From: Ornithinibacillus sp047228935
GTDB lineage: Bacteria > Bacillota > Bacilli > Bacillales > Amphibacillaceae
Length of the DNA stretch: 64,000 bases
Assembly: GCF_047228935.1 (NCBI RefSeq)
Contig: NZ_JBFEGG010000001.1
Span: 1,426,001 to 1,490,000, forward strand
Reading direction: 5' to 3'
Shown here: piece by piece, positions 17,682 through 27,214 of the stretch
Layout of the letters: each line of letters starts with the position of its first letter
How positions within the stretch are numbered: the stretch's first letter is position 1
Made by a program: the position numbers and the translations under genes
The notes under the pieces: generated by a model
What the model was told of the DNA's origin: nothing
Database searches by the model: none
Seen by the model: the letters and a program-made list of their open reading frames with translations, nothing else

Positions 17682-19044
17682 AATTCTTCGGAAAATAAAT
17701 ATGAAAAGCCGTACCTTTATTTACTTCACTTTCTACTTCTACTTTTCCATTATGCAATTCGACGATATGTTTCACAATCGCAAGTCCTAATCCTGTACCA
17801 CCGGTGTTCCTACTCCGGGCTTTATCCACACGATAAAACCGTTCAAATATTCTTGGTAACGATTCCTTTGGGATGCCAATCCCAGTATCTTTAACCATTA
17901 AATGAATATACTCCTTTTGTTCCTCTGCTATTAACGTTACTTCTCCACCATTTGGGGTGTAATTAATCGCATTAGCAAGTACATTGATCATAACTTGTTT
18001 AACACCAGAACGGTCTGCTTTAAATTCAAGACCATCTACACTTTCAACCTTAAGTGTTATACCACTACTTTCTGCTTGTTGTTTAAGAACCGGTATCACT
18101 TCGTCCATCAATTCTGAAAAGTGAAGGTTCGCTAATTCTAATCTAGAATCTTCTTTTTCAAGTTTGGATAATGATAATAAATCTTCTATTAAAGTCTGAA
18201 GTCGTTTACTTTCTTCATTTATAATACTTAAGAATTGTCTTGCCGTATCTTTATCATTTAAATCCTCATCAAGTAATGTCTCGGAAAAGCCTCTTATTGA
18301 CGTAATTGGTGTTTTTAATTCATGGGAAACATTTGCTACAAAGTCTTTCCGCATAGACTCCAATTTCTTTAATTCCGTAATATCATAGAGTACAAGAACT
18401 GCACCTTTTAATATATTTTTTTCATCAAATATTGGAGCTCCCATAATTTCAAAATATTGCTCATGATCACTTTCTACAATAACAGAATCTTTTACTTTCT
18501 CTTCATATAAAAAAGTCTGTTGGATAGCTTTATGGATTTTCTCGTTATCCAACACATCATAATACAAGTAACCTATATAGTCCTTTTCTTTCTTTCCAAA
18601 GAGACTGAGAAAATTTTTGTTTACTAAATGAATATATCCTTTTTCATCAATTAGGATTAAACCACTTTGAATATTTTCAATGACCGTCGTTAATTGTTCT
18701 GCTTGCATTTTTTCATTAATAGATAATTCACTTAAGCTTCGAGCCAGTTTGTTGATTTTCATTAGCAAAGAAGCCATACTACCAGTTACAGGGTGATGCA
18801 TTCTAGCACGAAAATTCCCCTTCACTAACTCGTCTAACGTATCCGTTGCTTTTCGAATTGGTTTTACATAATTGTCAAAAACGAAATGCAACATCATCAT
18901 GAGGATAATATATTCTGTTAAAAGTACTAAAACCAATACAATGTAATTATTCATAAACTGACTAAATACAATCCCTGTAAATGCTACAATGATAAAGATG
19001 ATAATTGCATAACGAAATATCGGTTTTAAGGATAAAAACCTCAC
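17680..19044 (-). CDS. phoR: PhoR-type sensor histidine kinase lacking an extracytoplasmic domain
   Basis: This is the kinase partner of PhoP, expected to control the phosphate-starvation response. Two membrane helices (about 10-28 and 33-55) are joined by only a few residues. HAMP (about 57-105), PAS (about 115-220), HisKA with His241 in NVSHELKTP, and an ATPase domain (NAINYTP, DTGIGIP, GTGLGLAIV) follow. B. subtilis PhoR (about 580 aa) has a large external domain between its helices; here it is missing (454 aa). The GTG start overlaps the phoP stop by 4 nt. Confidence 0.9.
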   Translation of the reverse strand: MRFLSLKPIFRYAIIIFIIVAFTGIVFSQFMNNYIVLVLVLLTEYIILMMMLHFVFDNYVKPIRKATDTLDELVKGNFRARMHHPVTGSMASLLMKINKLARSLSELSINEKMQAEQLTTVIENIQSGLILIDEKGYIHLVNKNFLSLFGKKEKDYIGYLYYDVLDNEKIHKAIQQTFLYEEKVKDSVIVESDHEQYFEIMGAPIFDEKNILKGAVLVLYDITELKKLESMRKDFVANVSHELKTPITSIRGFSETLLDEDLNDKDTARQFLSIINEESKRLQTLIEDLLSLSKLEKEDSRLELANLHFSELMDEVIPVLKQQAESSGITLKVESVDGLEFKADRSGVKQVMINVLANAINYTPNGGEVTLIAEEQKEYIHLMVKDTGIGIPKESLPRIFERFYRVDKARSRNTGGTGLGLAIVKHIVELHNGKVEVESEVNKGTAFHIYFPKN

Positions 19045-19733
19045 GTTGGATCCTCCATTTTATAACCCAACCCACGAATCGTTTTAATATAAATCGGCTT
19101 TTTCGTATTGGGTTCAATTTTTTCTCTTAGATGACTTACATGCACATCGACTATTCGAGTGTCTCCAACAAAATCATAGTCCCATACAGCTGATAATAGC
19201 TGATCTCTTGATAACACTTTATCCTTATGTGTTGCTAAGTAGTGTAACAGCTCAAATTCCTTACGTGTAAAGGTGAGCACTTCTTCATTTTTCTCTGCTT
19301 CATAGCGCTCTGGGAAAATTGTCAGATCACCAATTTTAATATTTTTCACAGTACTTGGTACAGTGACATTAGTTCTCCTTAGAATTGCTTTAATTCGGGC
19401 AATTACTTCTTTAGGGCTAAATGGCTTTGTTAAATAATCATCTGCTCCAATTTCTAACCCTAATACTTTATCAAACTCTTCGTCTCTTGCAGTTAACATT
19501 AAAACGGGTGTATCAATATGATTTCTTCTTAAATGCTTACAGACTTCGATCCCATCCATTTCAGGAAGCATTAAATCAAGGATGATAAAATCATAGGTAT
19601 TCTTATCTGCTTTCCGTATAGCTTCAAGTCCATCATAGGCAACATCAGTTGTAAACCCAGATTTTTCAAGATTAAATTTTAACAATGTTACAATAGATAT
19701 TTCGTCGTCTACAATAAGAACGTGTTCATTCAT
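19041..19733 (-). CDS. phoP: PhoP response regulator
   Basis: An OmpR/PhoB-type response regulator (230 aa). The receiver domain has the acidic pair DDE, phosphoacceptor Asp53 in ILDLMLPEMDG, the Thr of MLTARDE and the Lys of TKPFSP. The C-terminal winged helix is complete (TRKEFELLHYLA ... DVHVSHLREKIE ... RGLGYKME). It is followed by phoR with a 4-nt overlap and lies next to mdh, as in B. subtilis. In that organism PhoP activates phosphatase and phosphate-uptake genes. Confidence 0.95.
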   Translation of the reverse strand: MNEHVLIVDDEISIVTLLKFNLEKSGFTTDVAYDGLEAIRKADKNTYDFIILDLMLPEMDGIEVCKHLRRNHIDTPVLMLTARDEEFDKVLGLEIGADDYLTKPFSPKEVIARIKAILRRTNVTVPSTVKNIKIGDLTIFPERYEAEKNEEVLTFTRKEFELLHYLATHKDKVLSRDQLLSAVWDYDFVGDTRIVDVHVSHLREKIEPNTKKPIYIKTIRGLGYKMEDPT

Positions 19734-20117
19734 TCGACTAATTCCCCATTTCTATTATGTTAACAATCCTTTTTATCTATCTTCATCTTACAATGAAACA
19801 TGAATAATTAAAATAATAGATAACTATTGTAAATAAATTTTTACATTATGTATTAGTAGGATGTCCTAATCGTATTTAGAACATCCTTATTTTATAGCCT
19901 TCATCCAATCTGTTAATTGCCTTACTTTCGGGATTAATCTCATAAATAACTGCTGCATATTTTCAATAAAGGTTTAGTCTTTAAGATGAAAGTTCCTCAT
20001 ATGCAAGCATTACATTTTTCCAAAGCTTCAATTGCACCAATATCTAAAATGCTAGTTTCTAACAGACAAAAAGAGCTCCATTCCACTGGATGCGTAGAAT
20101 GAAACTCTTTTTTTAAT
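19734..20117. other. Intergenic region phoP-mdh
   Basis: It should hold the phoPR promoter. I see a small inverted repeat GGATGT...ACATCC (about 19859-19886) of terminator-like shape and, near mdh, that operon's terminator. A 23-codon frame in the middle lacks a ribosome binding site. Nothing else is recognisable. Confidence 0.4.
20067..20110 (-). terminator. Terminator after mdh
   Basis: Arms AAAGAGTTTCATTC and GAATGGAGCTCTTT with one mismatched position, then TTTTTG on the minus strand. It ends the citZ-icd-mdh operon. Confidence 0.85.
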
Positions 20118-21056
20118 TTATTCTAAAACCGCTAAAACGTTCTTAACAGATTCAGCAGAATTATCAAGGGCTGCTTTTTCTTCTTCTGTTAAGTCTAGTT
20201 CGATGATTTGCTCGATTCCATTACCACCTAGTATTGTAGGTACTCCTAAGTAAATATCGTTATACCCATATTCACCTTCTAGATATGCAATTGATGGTAA
20301 AACACGACGTTGATCTTTAAGAATTGCCTCTGCCATAACACTTAATGATGCAGCAGGGGCATAATATGCACTACCGTTGCCGAGTAAGTTAACGATTTCT
20401 CCGCCACCTGTACGTGTTCTTTGCACGATTGCATTTAAACGGTCTTTAGAGATTAACTTTTCTAATGGAATCCCACCAGCATAGGAATATCGGGTTAATG
20501 GAACCATGTCATCTCCATGGCCTCCTAATACGAAACCAGTAATATCTTTAACAGATAAATTTAACTCCTGGGCAACAAATGTACGGAAACGCGCTGTATC
20601 TAATACCCCAGATTGACCGATGACTCGCTCTTTTGGGAATCCAGACTCTTTAAATACAGTATACGTCATCGCATCAACTGGATTAGTTAAAACAACTATT
20701 ATCGTATCTTTTGAGTATTTCACAATCTCTTGTGTTACAGATTTCATAATTTTAGCATTTGTATTCACTAGATCGTCTCTACTCATTCCTGGCTTCCTAG
20801 CAATACCTGCAGTAATAATTACTATATCTGATTCCTTCGTATCCTCATAATTGGAAGTTCCGATAATATTAGCATCAAAGCCTTGAACTGGACTTGCTTC
20901 TAACATATCAAGGGCTTTACCCTTTGTTGGATTTTCCATATTAGGAATATCCACGAGAACAATATCTCCGAGTTCTTTTTGAGCTAGCATTAATGCCGTT
21001 GTTGCACCTGTAAATCCTGATCCGATTACTGATATTTTTTTACGCTTGTTTCCCAT
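20118..21056 (-). CDS. mdh: Malate dehydrogenase
   Basis: Malate dehydrogenase oxidises malate to oxaloacetate with NAD, closing the citric acid cycle. The 312-residue, lactate-dehydrogenase-like protein has the Rossmann motif GSGFTGATTA, the NAD-selecting Asp in VDIP, the TAGIARKPGMSRDDL substrate loop with two Arg, and the active-site His in GGHGDDM. It is the last gene of citZ-icd-mdh, 25 nt after icd. Confidence 0.97.
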   Translation of the reverse strand: MGNKRKKISVIGSGFTGATTALMLAQKELGDIVLVDIPNMENPTKGKALDMLEASPVQGFDANIIGTSNYEDTKESDIVIITAGIARKPGMSRDDLVNTNAKIMKSVTQEIVKYSKDTIIVVLTNPVDAMTYTVFKESGFPKERVIGQSGVLDTARFRTFVAQELNLSVKDITGFVLGGHGDDMVPLTRYSYAGGIPLEKLISKDRLNAIVQRTRTGGGEIVNLLGNGSAYYAPAASLSVMAEAILKDQRRVLPSIAYLEGEYGYNDIYLGVPTILGGNGIEQIIELDLTEEEKAALDNSAESVKNVLAVLE

Positions 21057-21081
21057 TGTAAGTTGCCTCCTTTGAAGTTAA

Positions 21082-22353
21082 TTAATCCATATTCTTAATT
21101 AATTCATTAGCAAACTCAGAACATTTTACTTCTGTAGCTCCATCCATTAGACGAGCAAAGTCATACGTTACAACTTTAGAAGCGATTGTTTTATCCATTG
21201 CTTTAGTAACTAAATCAGCTGCTTCTCTCCAACCAAGGTGTTCAAGCATTAATACACCAGATAAGATTACAGATGAAGGGTTAACTTTATCTAAGCCAGC
21301 GTATTTAGGAGCTGTTCCATGAGTAGCTTCGAAAATAGCATGACCCGTGTTATAGTTAATGTTTGCACCAGGAGCAATACCTATACCACCAACTTGTGCA
21401 GCTAATGCATCAGAGATGTAATCTCCGTTTAAGTTCATTGTTGCAACAACATCAAATTCATTTGGTCGAGTAAGGATTTGTTGTAAGAAAATATCAGCGA
21501 TAGCATCTTTTACTATAATTTTACCAGCTTGAACGGCTTCATCTTGAGCTTTATTTGCAGCATCTTTACCTTGCTCTTCAGCAATTCGATCATATTGTGC
21601 CCAAGTGAATACTTTATCACCGAATTCTTGTTCAGCAACTTCATATCCCCAGCCTTTAAAAGCACCTTCTGTAAATTTCATGATGTTACCTTTATGAACT
21701 AAAGTAACACTCTTACGCCCTTCCGTTAGTGCATACTCAATAGCTGCACGAACTAGACGCTTTGTACCTTCTTCTGAAACAGGTTTGATACCAATACCAG
21801 ATGTTTCAGGGAAGCGAATCTTATGTACTCCCATTTCATTTTTAAGAAATTCGATTACTTTCTTCACTTCGTCAGAACCTTTTTGCCATTCAATACCTGC
21901 ATAAATATCTTCTGTATTTTCGCGGAAAATAACCATATCCACATCTTCAGGACGTTTAACTGGAGAAGGAACACCTTCAAAATAACGTACTGGACGTAGG
22001 CAAGTAAATAAATCAAGTTCTTGACGTAACGCAACGTTTAACGAACGAATTCCACCACCGATTGGTGTTGTAAGAGGACCCTTGATAGCAATTTTATACT
22101 CATCAATTTTATCTAATGTTTCTTGTGGTAACCATTCTCCAGTTTTATTGAATGCTTTTTCACCAGCGTATACTTCTAACCATTCTATTTTCTTTGTACC
22201 ATTATAAGCTTTTTCAACAGCTGCTTCTAATACACGACTAGCTGCTGCCCAAATATCCGGACCAGTACCGTCACCTTCGATAAATGGAATTATAGGTTGA
22301 TTTGGTACATTTAAAACACCATTTTCTACTACAATTTTTTCTCCTTGTGTCAT
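21082..22353 (-). CDS. icd: Isocitrate dehydrogenase (NADP)
   Basis: Converts isocitrate to 2-oxoglutarate and CO2, making NADPH. The 423-residue product carries the substrate loop GGGIRSLNVALRQELDL with the Ser and Arg residues that bind isocitrate, the VHKGNIMKFTEG segment and the NLNGDYISD metal-binding Asp region. The HGTAPKYAG motif near the C-terminus belongs to the NADP-dependent bacterial type. Middle gene of the citZ-icd-mdh operon. Confidence 0.97.
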   Translation of the reverse strand: MTQGEKIVVENGVLNVPNQPIIPFIEGDGTGPDIWAAASRVLEAAVEKAYNGTKKIEWLEVYAGEKAFNKTGEWLPQETLDKIDEYKIAIKGPLTTPIGGGIRSLNVALRQELDLFTCLRPVRYFEGVPSPVKRPEDVDMVIFRENTEDIYAGIEWQKGSDEVKKVIEFLKNEMGVHKIRFPETSGIGIKPVSEEGTKRLVRAAIEYALTEGRKSVTLVHKGNIMKFTEGAFKGWGYEVAEQEFGDKVFTWAQYDRIAEEQGKDAANKAQDEAVQAGKIIVKDAIADIFLQQILTRPNEFDVVATMNLNGDYISDALAAQVGGIGIAPGANINYNTGHAIFEATHGTAPKYAGLDKVNPSSVILSGVLMLEHLGWREAADLVTKAMDKTIASKVVTYDFARLMDGATEVKCSEFANELIKNMD

Positions 22354-22390
22354 ACAAAATTCCTCCTAGTTTTCTAGTAGCTTATCGTAA

Positions 22391-22415
22391 TAATAGCCGG
22401 AAGCACCGGCTATTA
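22391..22415 (-). other. Stable intercistronic hairpin citZ-icd
   Basis: A perfect 10-bp stem (TAATAGCCGG and its complement) with a 5-nt loop sits between citZ and icd. The minus strand after it reads TTACGATAAG, without a T-run, so it looks like an mRNA processing or stabilising stem, not a terminator. Confidence 0.6.
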
Positions 22416-22441
22416 GAACTAACAATATTTTTATTAATTTC

Positions 22442-23557
22442 CTAGCGATTTTCAAGCGGAATATATTTTTGAGTGTTAGGTCCAACATATTCTGCACGTG
22501 GACGGATTAAACGGTTATTAGAATACTGTTCTAAAATATGGGCAACCCAACCAGATACACGGCTCATAGCGAAGATAGGCGTGAATAAATCATGATCAAT
22601 TCCTAAACTATGATACATAGAAGCCGAATAGAAATCTACGTTAGCAGGTAGGCCTTTTTCCTGTTTAATATAGTCCTCAATTGCTACAGACATATTATAC
22701 CATTTTTCTTGTCCAGTAAGCGTTGTTAGTTCTTTAGACATCTTTTGAAGATGCTTAGCTCTTGGGTCACCACTACGATATACACGATGTCCCATACCCA
22801 TAATTTTTTCTTTATTTGCTAGTTTCTCTTTTATATACGGAATTGCATTATCTTCCGTACCAATTTCAGTCAACATTTTCATAACTCGCTCATTAGCACC
22901 ACCGTGAAGTGGACCTTTTAGTGCGCCGATTGCTGCAGTAATGCCAGAATACATATCTGATAGTGTTGCAACACATACTCTAGCAGTAAAAGTAGATGCA
23001 TTAAGCTCGTGATCTGCATGAAGTACTAACGCTTTATTAATTGCTTCAATTTCAATATCATTAGGTTTTTTACCATTTAACATATATAAGAAGTTTTCTG
23101 CATAACTAACATCTTCTAATGGTTTGATAGGGTCTTTTCCTTGTCTAATACGTGAGAACGCTGCGATGATAGTTGGAATCTTAGCTTGTAAGCGAACCGC
23201 CTTACGTCTATTACCTTCATCTTCCATCACATCAGCTTCTTCATCATATAAACCTAGTAAAGAGATAGATGTTCTAAGTGCTGCCATTGGGTGCACTTTA
23301 GTCAAATCGTAAGAACGTAATTGTTCTAGTACTGCTTCAGGAACTTCCATGTTTTCATTTAGTTCCTTTTTAAAGGCATCTAATTCAGCGATGGTTGGTA
23401 ACTTTAGATTCCATAATAAATATACTACTTCTTCAAAGCTTGAATTCTCTGCTAAATCATCAATTCTATAACCTACATAAGTTAGTTGGTCATCAATGAT
23501 AGAACTAATTGATGACTGTGTTGCTACTACCCCTTCAAGACCTTTCGTTGCTGTCAT
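22442..23557 (-). CDS. citZ: Citrate synthase
   Basis: Condenses acetyl-CoA and oxaloacetate to citrate. The 371-residue product is of the shorter Gram-positive type, with the catalytic His in LHADHELNASTF, a second His in GPLHGGANE and the MGMGHRVYRSGDPRA motif. The C-terminal FTPIFAMSRVSGW segment is intact. It leads citZ-icd-mdh. In B. subtilis the operon is repressed by CcpC and CcpA; a cre-like site lies upstream. Confidence 0.97.
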   Translation of the reverse strand: MTATKGLEGVVATQSSISSIIDDQLTYVGYRIDDLAENSSFEEVVYLLWNLKLPTIAELDAFKKELNENMEVPEAVLEQLRSYDLTKVHPMAALRTSISLLGLYDEEADVMEDEGNRRKAVRLQAKIPTIIAAFSRIRQGKDPIKPLEDVSYAENFLYMLNGKKPNDIEIEAINKALVLHADHELNASTFTARVCVATLSDMYSGITAAIGALKGPLHGGANERVMKMLTEIGTEDNAIPYIKEKLANKEKIMGMGHRVYRSGDPRAKHLQKMSKELTTLTGQEKWYNMSVAIEDYIKQEKGLPANVDFYSASMYHSLGIDHDLFTPIFAMSRVSGWVAHILEQYSNNRLIRPRAEYVGPNTQKYIPLENR

Positions 23558-23699
23558 AGATAAAACCCTCTCCTTTTTCTATATTGTACTAACATTAAGC
23601 GAAAAATAATGTTAAATAATTTAGACAATTCCCAAGTCGAAATAAACGGTTATTGTCATCCCCAAAACCAATTATAAAGTATTTTTGAAGCAATGTGAA

Positions 23700-23714
23700 A
23701 TGAAACCGTTTAAT
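23700..23714. promoter_or_regulatory. cre-like site (CcpA) between citZ and ytvI
   Basis: ATGAAACCGTTTAAT fits the cre consensus WTGNAANCGNWNNCW except for one position. It lies about 140 bp upstream of citZ and 160 bp upstream of the divergent ytvI. The remainder of this 315-bp gap is AT-rich promoter-type DNA with no other clear site. Confidence 0.4.
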
Positions 23715-23872
23715 TTTCTGCAAATAATTATTCAATAAATTAATCTATTAAATAAAGCGACTATTATTGTAAAGCTTTCACCAAATTACTCTTTACAAAC
23801 GATACTATTAATATTTCCTGTTTGTCTAACATATAGTTTAATAGATATATTTTTACAAATGGGGTCGTTATA

Positions 23873-24979
23873 TTGTACAAGCAGTTATTAGATCCAATTA
23901 TTAGAGGACTGTTTCTTGTAGTTTTATTACTAATAGTATTCTTTTCTGTCAAAATGACAATCGGCTATATCTACCCTTTTTTAATAGCGTTTGTCATTGC
24001 TTTATTTCTAAATCCATTGGTGTCCTATATAGAAAAAAATTGGAAAATACCAAGAGTGTTAGCTACATTAGCAGTCATCATTACAATATTTGTTTTTTTC
24101 GTAAGTGTTGTTATTGTGATAATTAATGAGGTTATTCAAGGTGCTTTTTATTTTATGGATAAATTACCAACATACTTCGATTCCTTTATCCAATTAATGG
24201 AGAATATGATAAATGAACATATCATTCCCCTCTATCAGACTATTGCTACACTATTTAACTCTTTAGACCAATCACAGCAGACAACTATTCAAGAAAATAT
24301 AGTAAGATTTCTAGAAAACCTAACTAATACGGTTACAAATTCATTGAACTCCATAATATTTCAATTACCAGAAGTAGTGAGCAAGTTTCCCGATTCAATA
24401 ACTACACTTATCTTTATCGTATTAGCTACGTTTATGATCGTCAATGATTGGCATAACATAACAAGTCTGCTAAAAAAAATACTACCTGAACATCTGCTTT
24501 CGTTTGTATACGATATACAAAAAGGTATTAAAAAAGCTTTTACAGGTTATTTAAGGGCACAGTTTATATTAATCTTCATTTCAGCTTCCATAATATTTAT
24601 TGGCTTAGTCGTTATTGGAAGCAAACATGCACTAACGATTGCTGCTATTGCAGCTCTAGTTGACTTACTTCCCGTGATTGGTACCGGTGTAATCTTTGTT
24701 CCATGGATTATTTATAATTTTTTGACTGGAGATTATTCAAACACTATTCCACTCAGCATCCTTTACATGACTGTTATCGTAATACGCCAAATAATAGAAC
24801 CAAAAATCCTCTCTGCTAGTATAGGTATCAACCCTTTAGTTAGTCTCATTATTTTATTTGTTACCATTCAGATTTGGGGCTTTGCTGGAGTATTGTTTGC
24901 ACCGATTATTATGATTACTATTTATGTATTGTACCAGTCCGGAATTTTCATCAAGCTAATTCAATTCGTCAAAGGATAA
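23873..24979 (+). CDS. ytvI: AI-2E family membrane transporter (YtvI)
   Basis: A polytopic membrane protein of 368 aa in the AI-2E/UPF0118 exporter family. Several helices are visible (about 10-45, 60-80, 150-165, 205-290 and 305-340), and the conserved Pro/Gly-rich segment LVDLLPVIGTGVIFVPW is present. Members export diverse small molecules, or in some bacteria exchange Na+/Li+ for H+; the substrate here is unknown. It begins with TTG after GGGG. It is divergent from citZ and ends directly against fxsA, as in B. subtilis. Confidence 0.88.
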   Translation: MYKQLLDPIIRGLFLVVLLLIVFFSVKMTIGYIYPFLIAFVIALFLNPLVSYIEKNWKIPRVLATLAVIITIFVFFVSVVIVIINEVIQGAFYFMDKLPTYFDSFIQLMENMINEHIIPLYQTIATLFNSLDQSQQTTIQENIVRFLENLTNTVTNSLNSIIFQLPEVVSKFPDSITTLIFIVLATFMIVNDWHNITSLLKKILPEHLLSFVYDIQKGIKKAFTGYLRAQFILIFISASIIFIGLVVIGSKHALTIAAIAALVDLLPVIGTGVIFVPWIIYNFLTGDYSNTIPLSILYMTVIVIRQIIEPKILSASIGINPLVSLIILFVTIQIWGFAGVLFAPIIMITIYVLYQSGIFIKLIQFVKG

Positions 24980-25372
24980 CTACCATTTCCGATTAATAAT
25001 AATGGTATTATTGTCGATCATTTTTTTAATTAGTTTACCAAGTAATAGTTTAAAATACTTTCTAGTTTGTGGTAAGACTAAGATGAATCCCACAATGTCT
25101 GTTATAAAACCAGGAGAAAATAAAAATACTCCACCGATTAGTATACTAATTCCGTCTAAAATCTCTTGTGTGGGGACTTGGCCATACTGCATAGAATATT
25201 GTGCTCGTTTCCATGTTTCAAGCCCTTCTTTCTTGGCTAATGACACACCAAAAAATCCTGTTAACAGAATAATGATGAAAACCCACCAAGGTCCTATTAA
25301 ATTTCCCGCCCAGACTAACACTGCTATTTCGGCTGCAGAAATAATTAGAAATGCTAGAAATAACCATCTCAT
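24980..25372 (-). CDS. fxsA: FxsA family membrane protein
   Basis: A 130-residue integral membrane protein with four predicted hydrophobic segments (about 3-24, 28-45, 70-90 and 87-105) and the family pattern KKEGLETW and GGVFLFSPGFITDIVGF. In E. coli FxsA is linked to phage exclusion; the cellular role in Bacilli is not known. It is convergent with ytvI with no gap between the two stop codons and lies downstream of pyk. Confidence 0.9.
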   Translation of the reverse strand: MRWLFLAFLIISAAEIAVLVWAGNLIGPWWVFIIILLTGFFGVSLAKKEGLETWKRAQYSMQYGQVPTQEILDGISILIGGVFLFSPGFITDIVGFILVLPQTRKYFKLLLGKLIKKMIDNNTIIINRKW

Positions 25373-25405
25373 TACAAATCTACCTCTCTTAAATTAGATA
25401 GGAAA

Positions 25406-25430
25406 AAAGAAGGGAGCATTTTCCCTTCTT
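25406..25430 (-). terminator. Terminator after pyk
   Basis: Stem AAGAAGGGA/TCCCTTCTT followed on the minus strand by TTTTTT, 9 bp downstream of the pyk stop. Confidence 0.85.
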
Positions 25431-25438
25431 CTTGTTGT

Positions 25439-27199
25439 TTAAAGTACGCCTGCATGACCTTTATAAATGTCACCTTTTGTACTATCAATTGTAATATCTT
25501 CACCGTCTCTTAGTAAATCAAAAGCATTTTCTACTCCTACAACAACTGGAATTCCTAGGCTTAGACCTACAACAGCTGCGTGTGAAGTTAGCCCACCTTC
25601 AATTGTTACTATACCAGCTGCTTTTTCAATTGCAGGCATCATATCACGGTCTGTACCATATGTAACTATGATATCACCATGATTTATCTTTTGAAGTGCT
25701 TCTTCAGTGTTTTTTACGATGACTGCTCTACCATATGCACTTTTCTTTCCGATCCCTTGTCCTTTGGCAACGACATCTCCAATAATATGAACTTTCATCA
25801 TATTTGTAGTTCCAGTTTCTCCTACAGGGACACCTGCTGTAATAACAACACGATCTCCTCGATTTAAAAGATTCGCTTGAATTCCTAAATCAATTGCAAC
25901 GTCTAACATTTCATCTGTCGAGTTTGCTTTAGCTCCTGTAATCGCAAGGACACCCCATACCAATGAAAGCTGACGATTAACGCGGTCATTGTATGTTACA
26001 GCTATAATTGGAGATTTGGGTCTGTATTTAGAAATCATACGTGCAGTATGTCCACTTTCAGTTGGTGTAATAATTGCACTAACAGATAAATTCATAGCAG
26101 TATGGGTAACAGATTGACTAATTGCATCTGTTATCGTCATATCAACTGATTCACTACGGTTTTTCAAAATAGATTGGTGATCTAAAGCAGTTTCCGTTTT
26201 TACTGCAATATTATTCATCGTCTTAACTGATTCTACTGGGTAGTTACCAGCCGCTGTTTCACCAGAAAGCATAATTGCATCTGTACCATCAAAAATAGCA
26301 TTTGCAACGTCTGATGCCTCTGCTCGTGTTGGGCGAGGGTTTCGTTGCATAGAATCAAGCATTTGGGTGGCTGTTATAACAGGTTTACCGGCTGTATTAC
26401 ATTTTCTAATTAATTGCTTTTGTACTAATGGTACATCCTCAGCTGGAATTTCCACACCTAAGTCACCACGGGCAACCATCAAGCCATCACTAACTTCAAG
26501 GATGCTATCAATATTATCAACACCCTCTTGGTTTTCGATTTTAGGAATAATTTGAATATGTGTTGCGTTATGTTTTTCCAATAGTTCTCTAATTTCTAGA
26601 ATATCAGATGGTCTACGTACGAACGAAGCCGCGATAAAGTCTACATCTTGCTCGATTCCGAACTCAATATCTTTCGCATCCTTCTCTGTGATTCCTGGTA
26701 ATTTAACCGCCACATTCGGAACGTTTACACCTTTTTTGTTCTTAATTAAACCGGAATTAAGCGCAACGGTTTTTAACTCTTTATTTTGCTGATCAATTTC
26801 GACTACTTCTAATTCAATAAGACCATCATCTAAAAGAATTCTTGACCCTACATGAACATCATCAATTAAGCCAGGGTATGTAATAGAAAATCGCTCAGCT
26901 GTTCCTTCTACTTCGTTCATAGCAATGTAAACTGTATTACCTTCAATTAATTCTGCTTGACCATCTTTAAAATTAGCAGTTCGAATCTCAGGCCCTTTTG
27001 TATCTAATAGAATCGCTACCGTTTTACCTGTTCTTCTAGCTGCTTCTCGAATATTATTTATCCTTGCACCATGTTCATCAAAATCCCCATGGGAGAAATT
27101 CAAGCGAGCAACATTCATTCCAGCTTCAATTAGCTCTACTAATGTATCAACCGATTCGGAAGCCGGCCCTATAGTACATACTATTTTAGTTCTTCTCAT
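25439..27199 (-). CDS. pyk: Pyruvate kinase with C-terminal PEP-utilising domain
   Basis: Makes pyruvate and ATP from phosphoenolpyruvate and ADP. The 586-residue protein begins MRRTKIVCTIGPAS and carries the active-site regions NFSHGDFDEH, GDLGVEIP and TATQMLDSM. The last ~110 residues form the extra domain typical of Bacilli, with the GGLTSHAAVVG motif that resembles the phosphohistidine domain of PEP-using enzymes. Its role in Pyk is regulatory or structural. It follows pfkA by 15 nt, so the two glycolytic control enzymes form an operon. Confidence 0.97.
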   Translation of the reverse strand: MRRTKIVCTIGPASESVDTLVELIEAGMNVARLNFSHGDFDEHGARINNIREAARRTGKTVAILLDTKGPEIRTANFKDGQAELIEGNTVYIAMNEVEGTAERFSITYPGLIDDVHVGSRILLDDGLIELEVVEIDQQNKELKTVALNSGLIKNKKGVNVPNVAVKLPGITEKDAKDIEFGIEQDVDFIAASFVRRPSDILEIRELLEKHNATHIQIIPKIENQEGVDNIDSILEVSDGLMVARGDLGVEIPAEDVPLVQKQLIRKCNTAGKPVITATQMLDSMQRNPRPTRAEASDVANAIFDGTDAIMLSGETAAGNYPVESVKTMNNIAVKTETALDHQSILKNRSESVDMTITDAISQSVTHTAMNLSVSAIITPTESGHTARMISKYRPKSPIIAVTYNDRVNRQLSLVWGVLAITGAKANSTDEMLDVAIDLGIQANLLNRGDRVVITAGVPVGETGTTNMMKVHIIGDVVAKGQGIGKKSAYGRAVIVKNTEEALQKINHGDIIVTYGTDRDMMPAIEKAAGIVTIEGGLTSHAAVVGLSLGIPVVVGVENAFDLLRDGEDITIDSTKGDIYKGHAGVL

Positions 27200-27214
27200 T
27201 ATAAAATCCTCCTA

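Noticed and set aside
19900..19990. 23-codon frame between phoP and mdh
   Set aside because: No ribosome binding site and no similarity that I recognise.
23764..23952. 62-residue minus-strand frame overlapping the start of ytvI
   Set aside because: It overlaps a conserved membrane protein gene and is low-complexity AT-rich sequence without a start signal.
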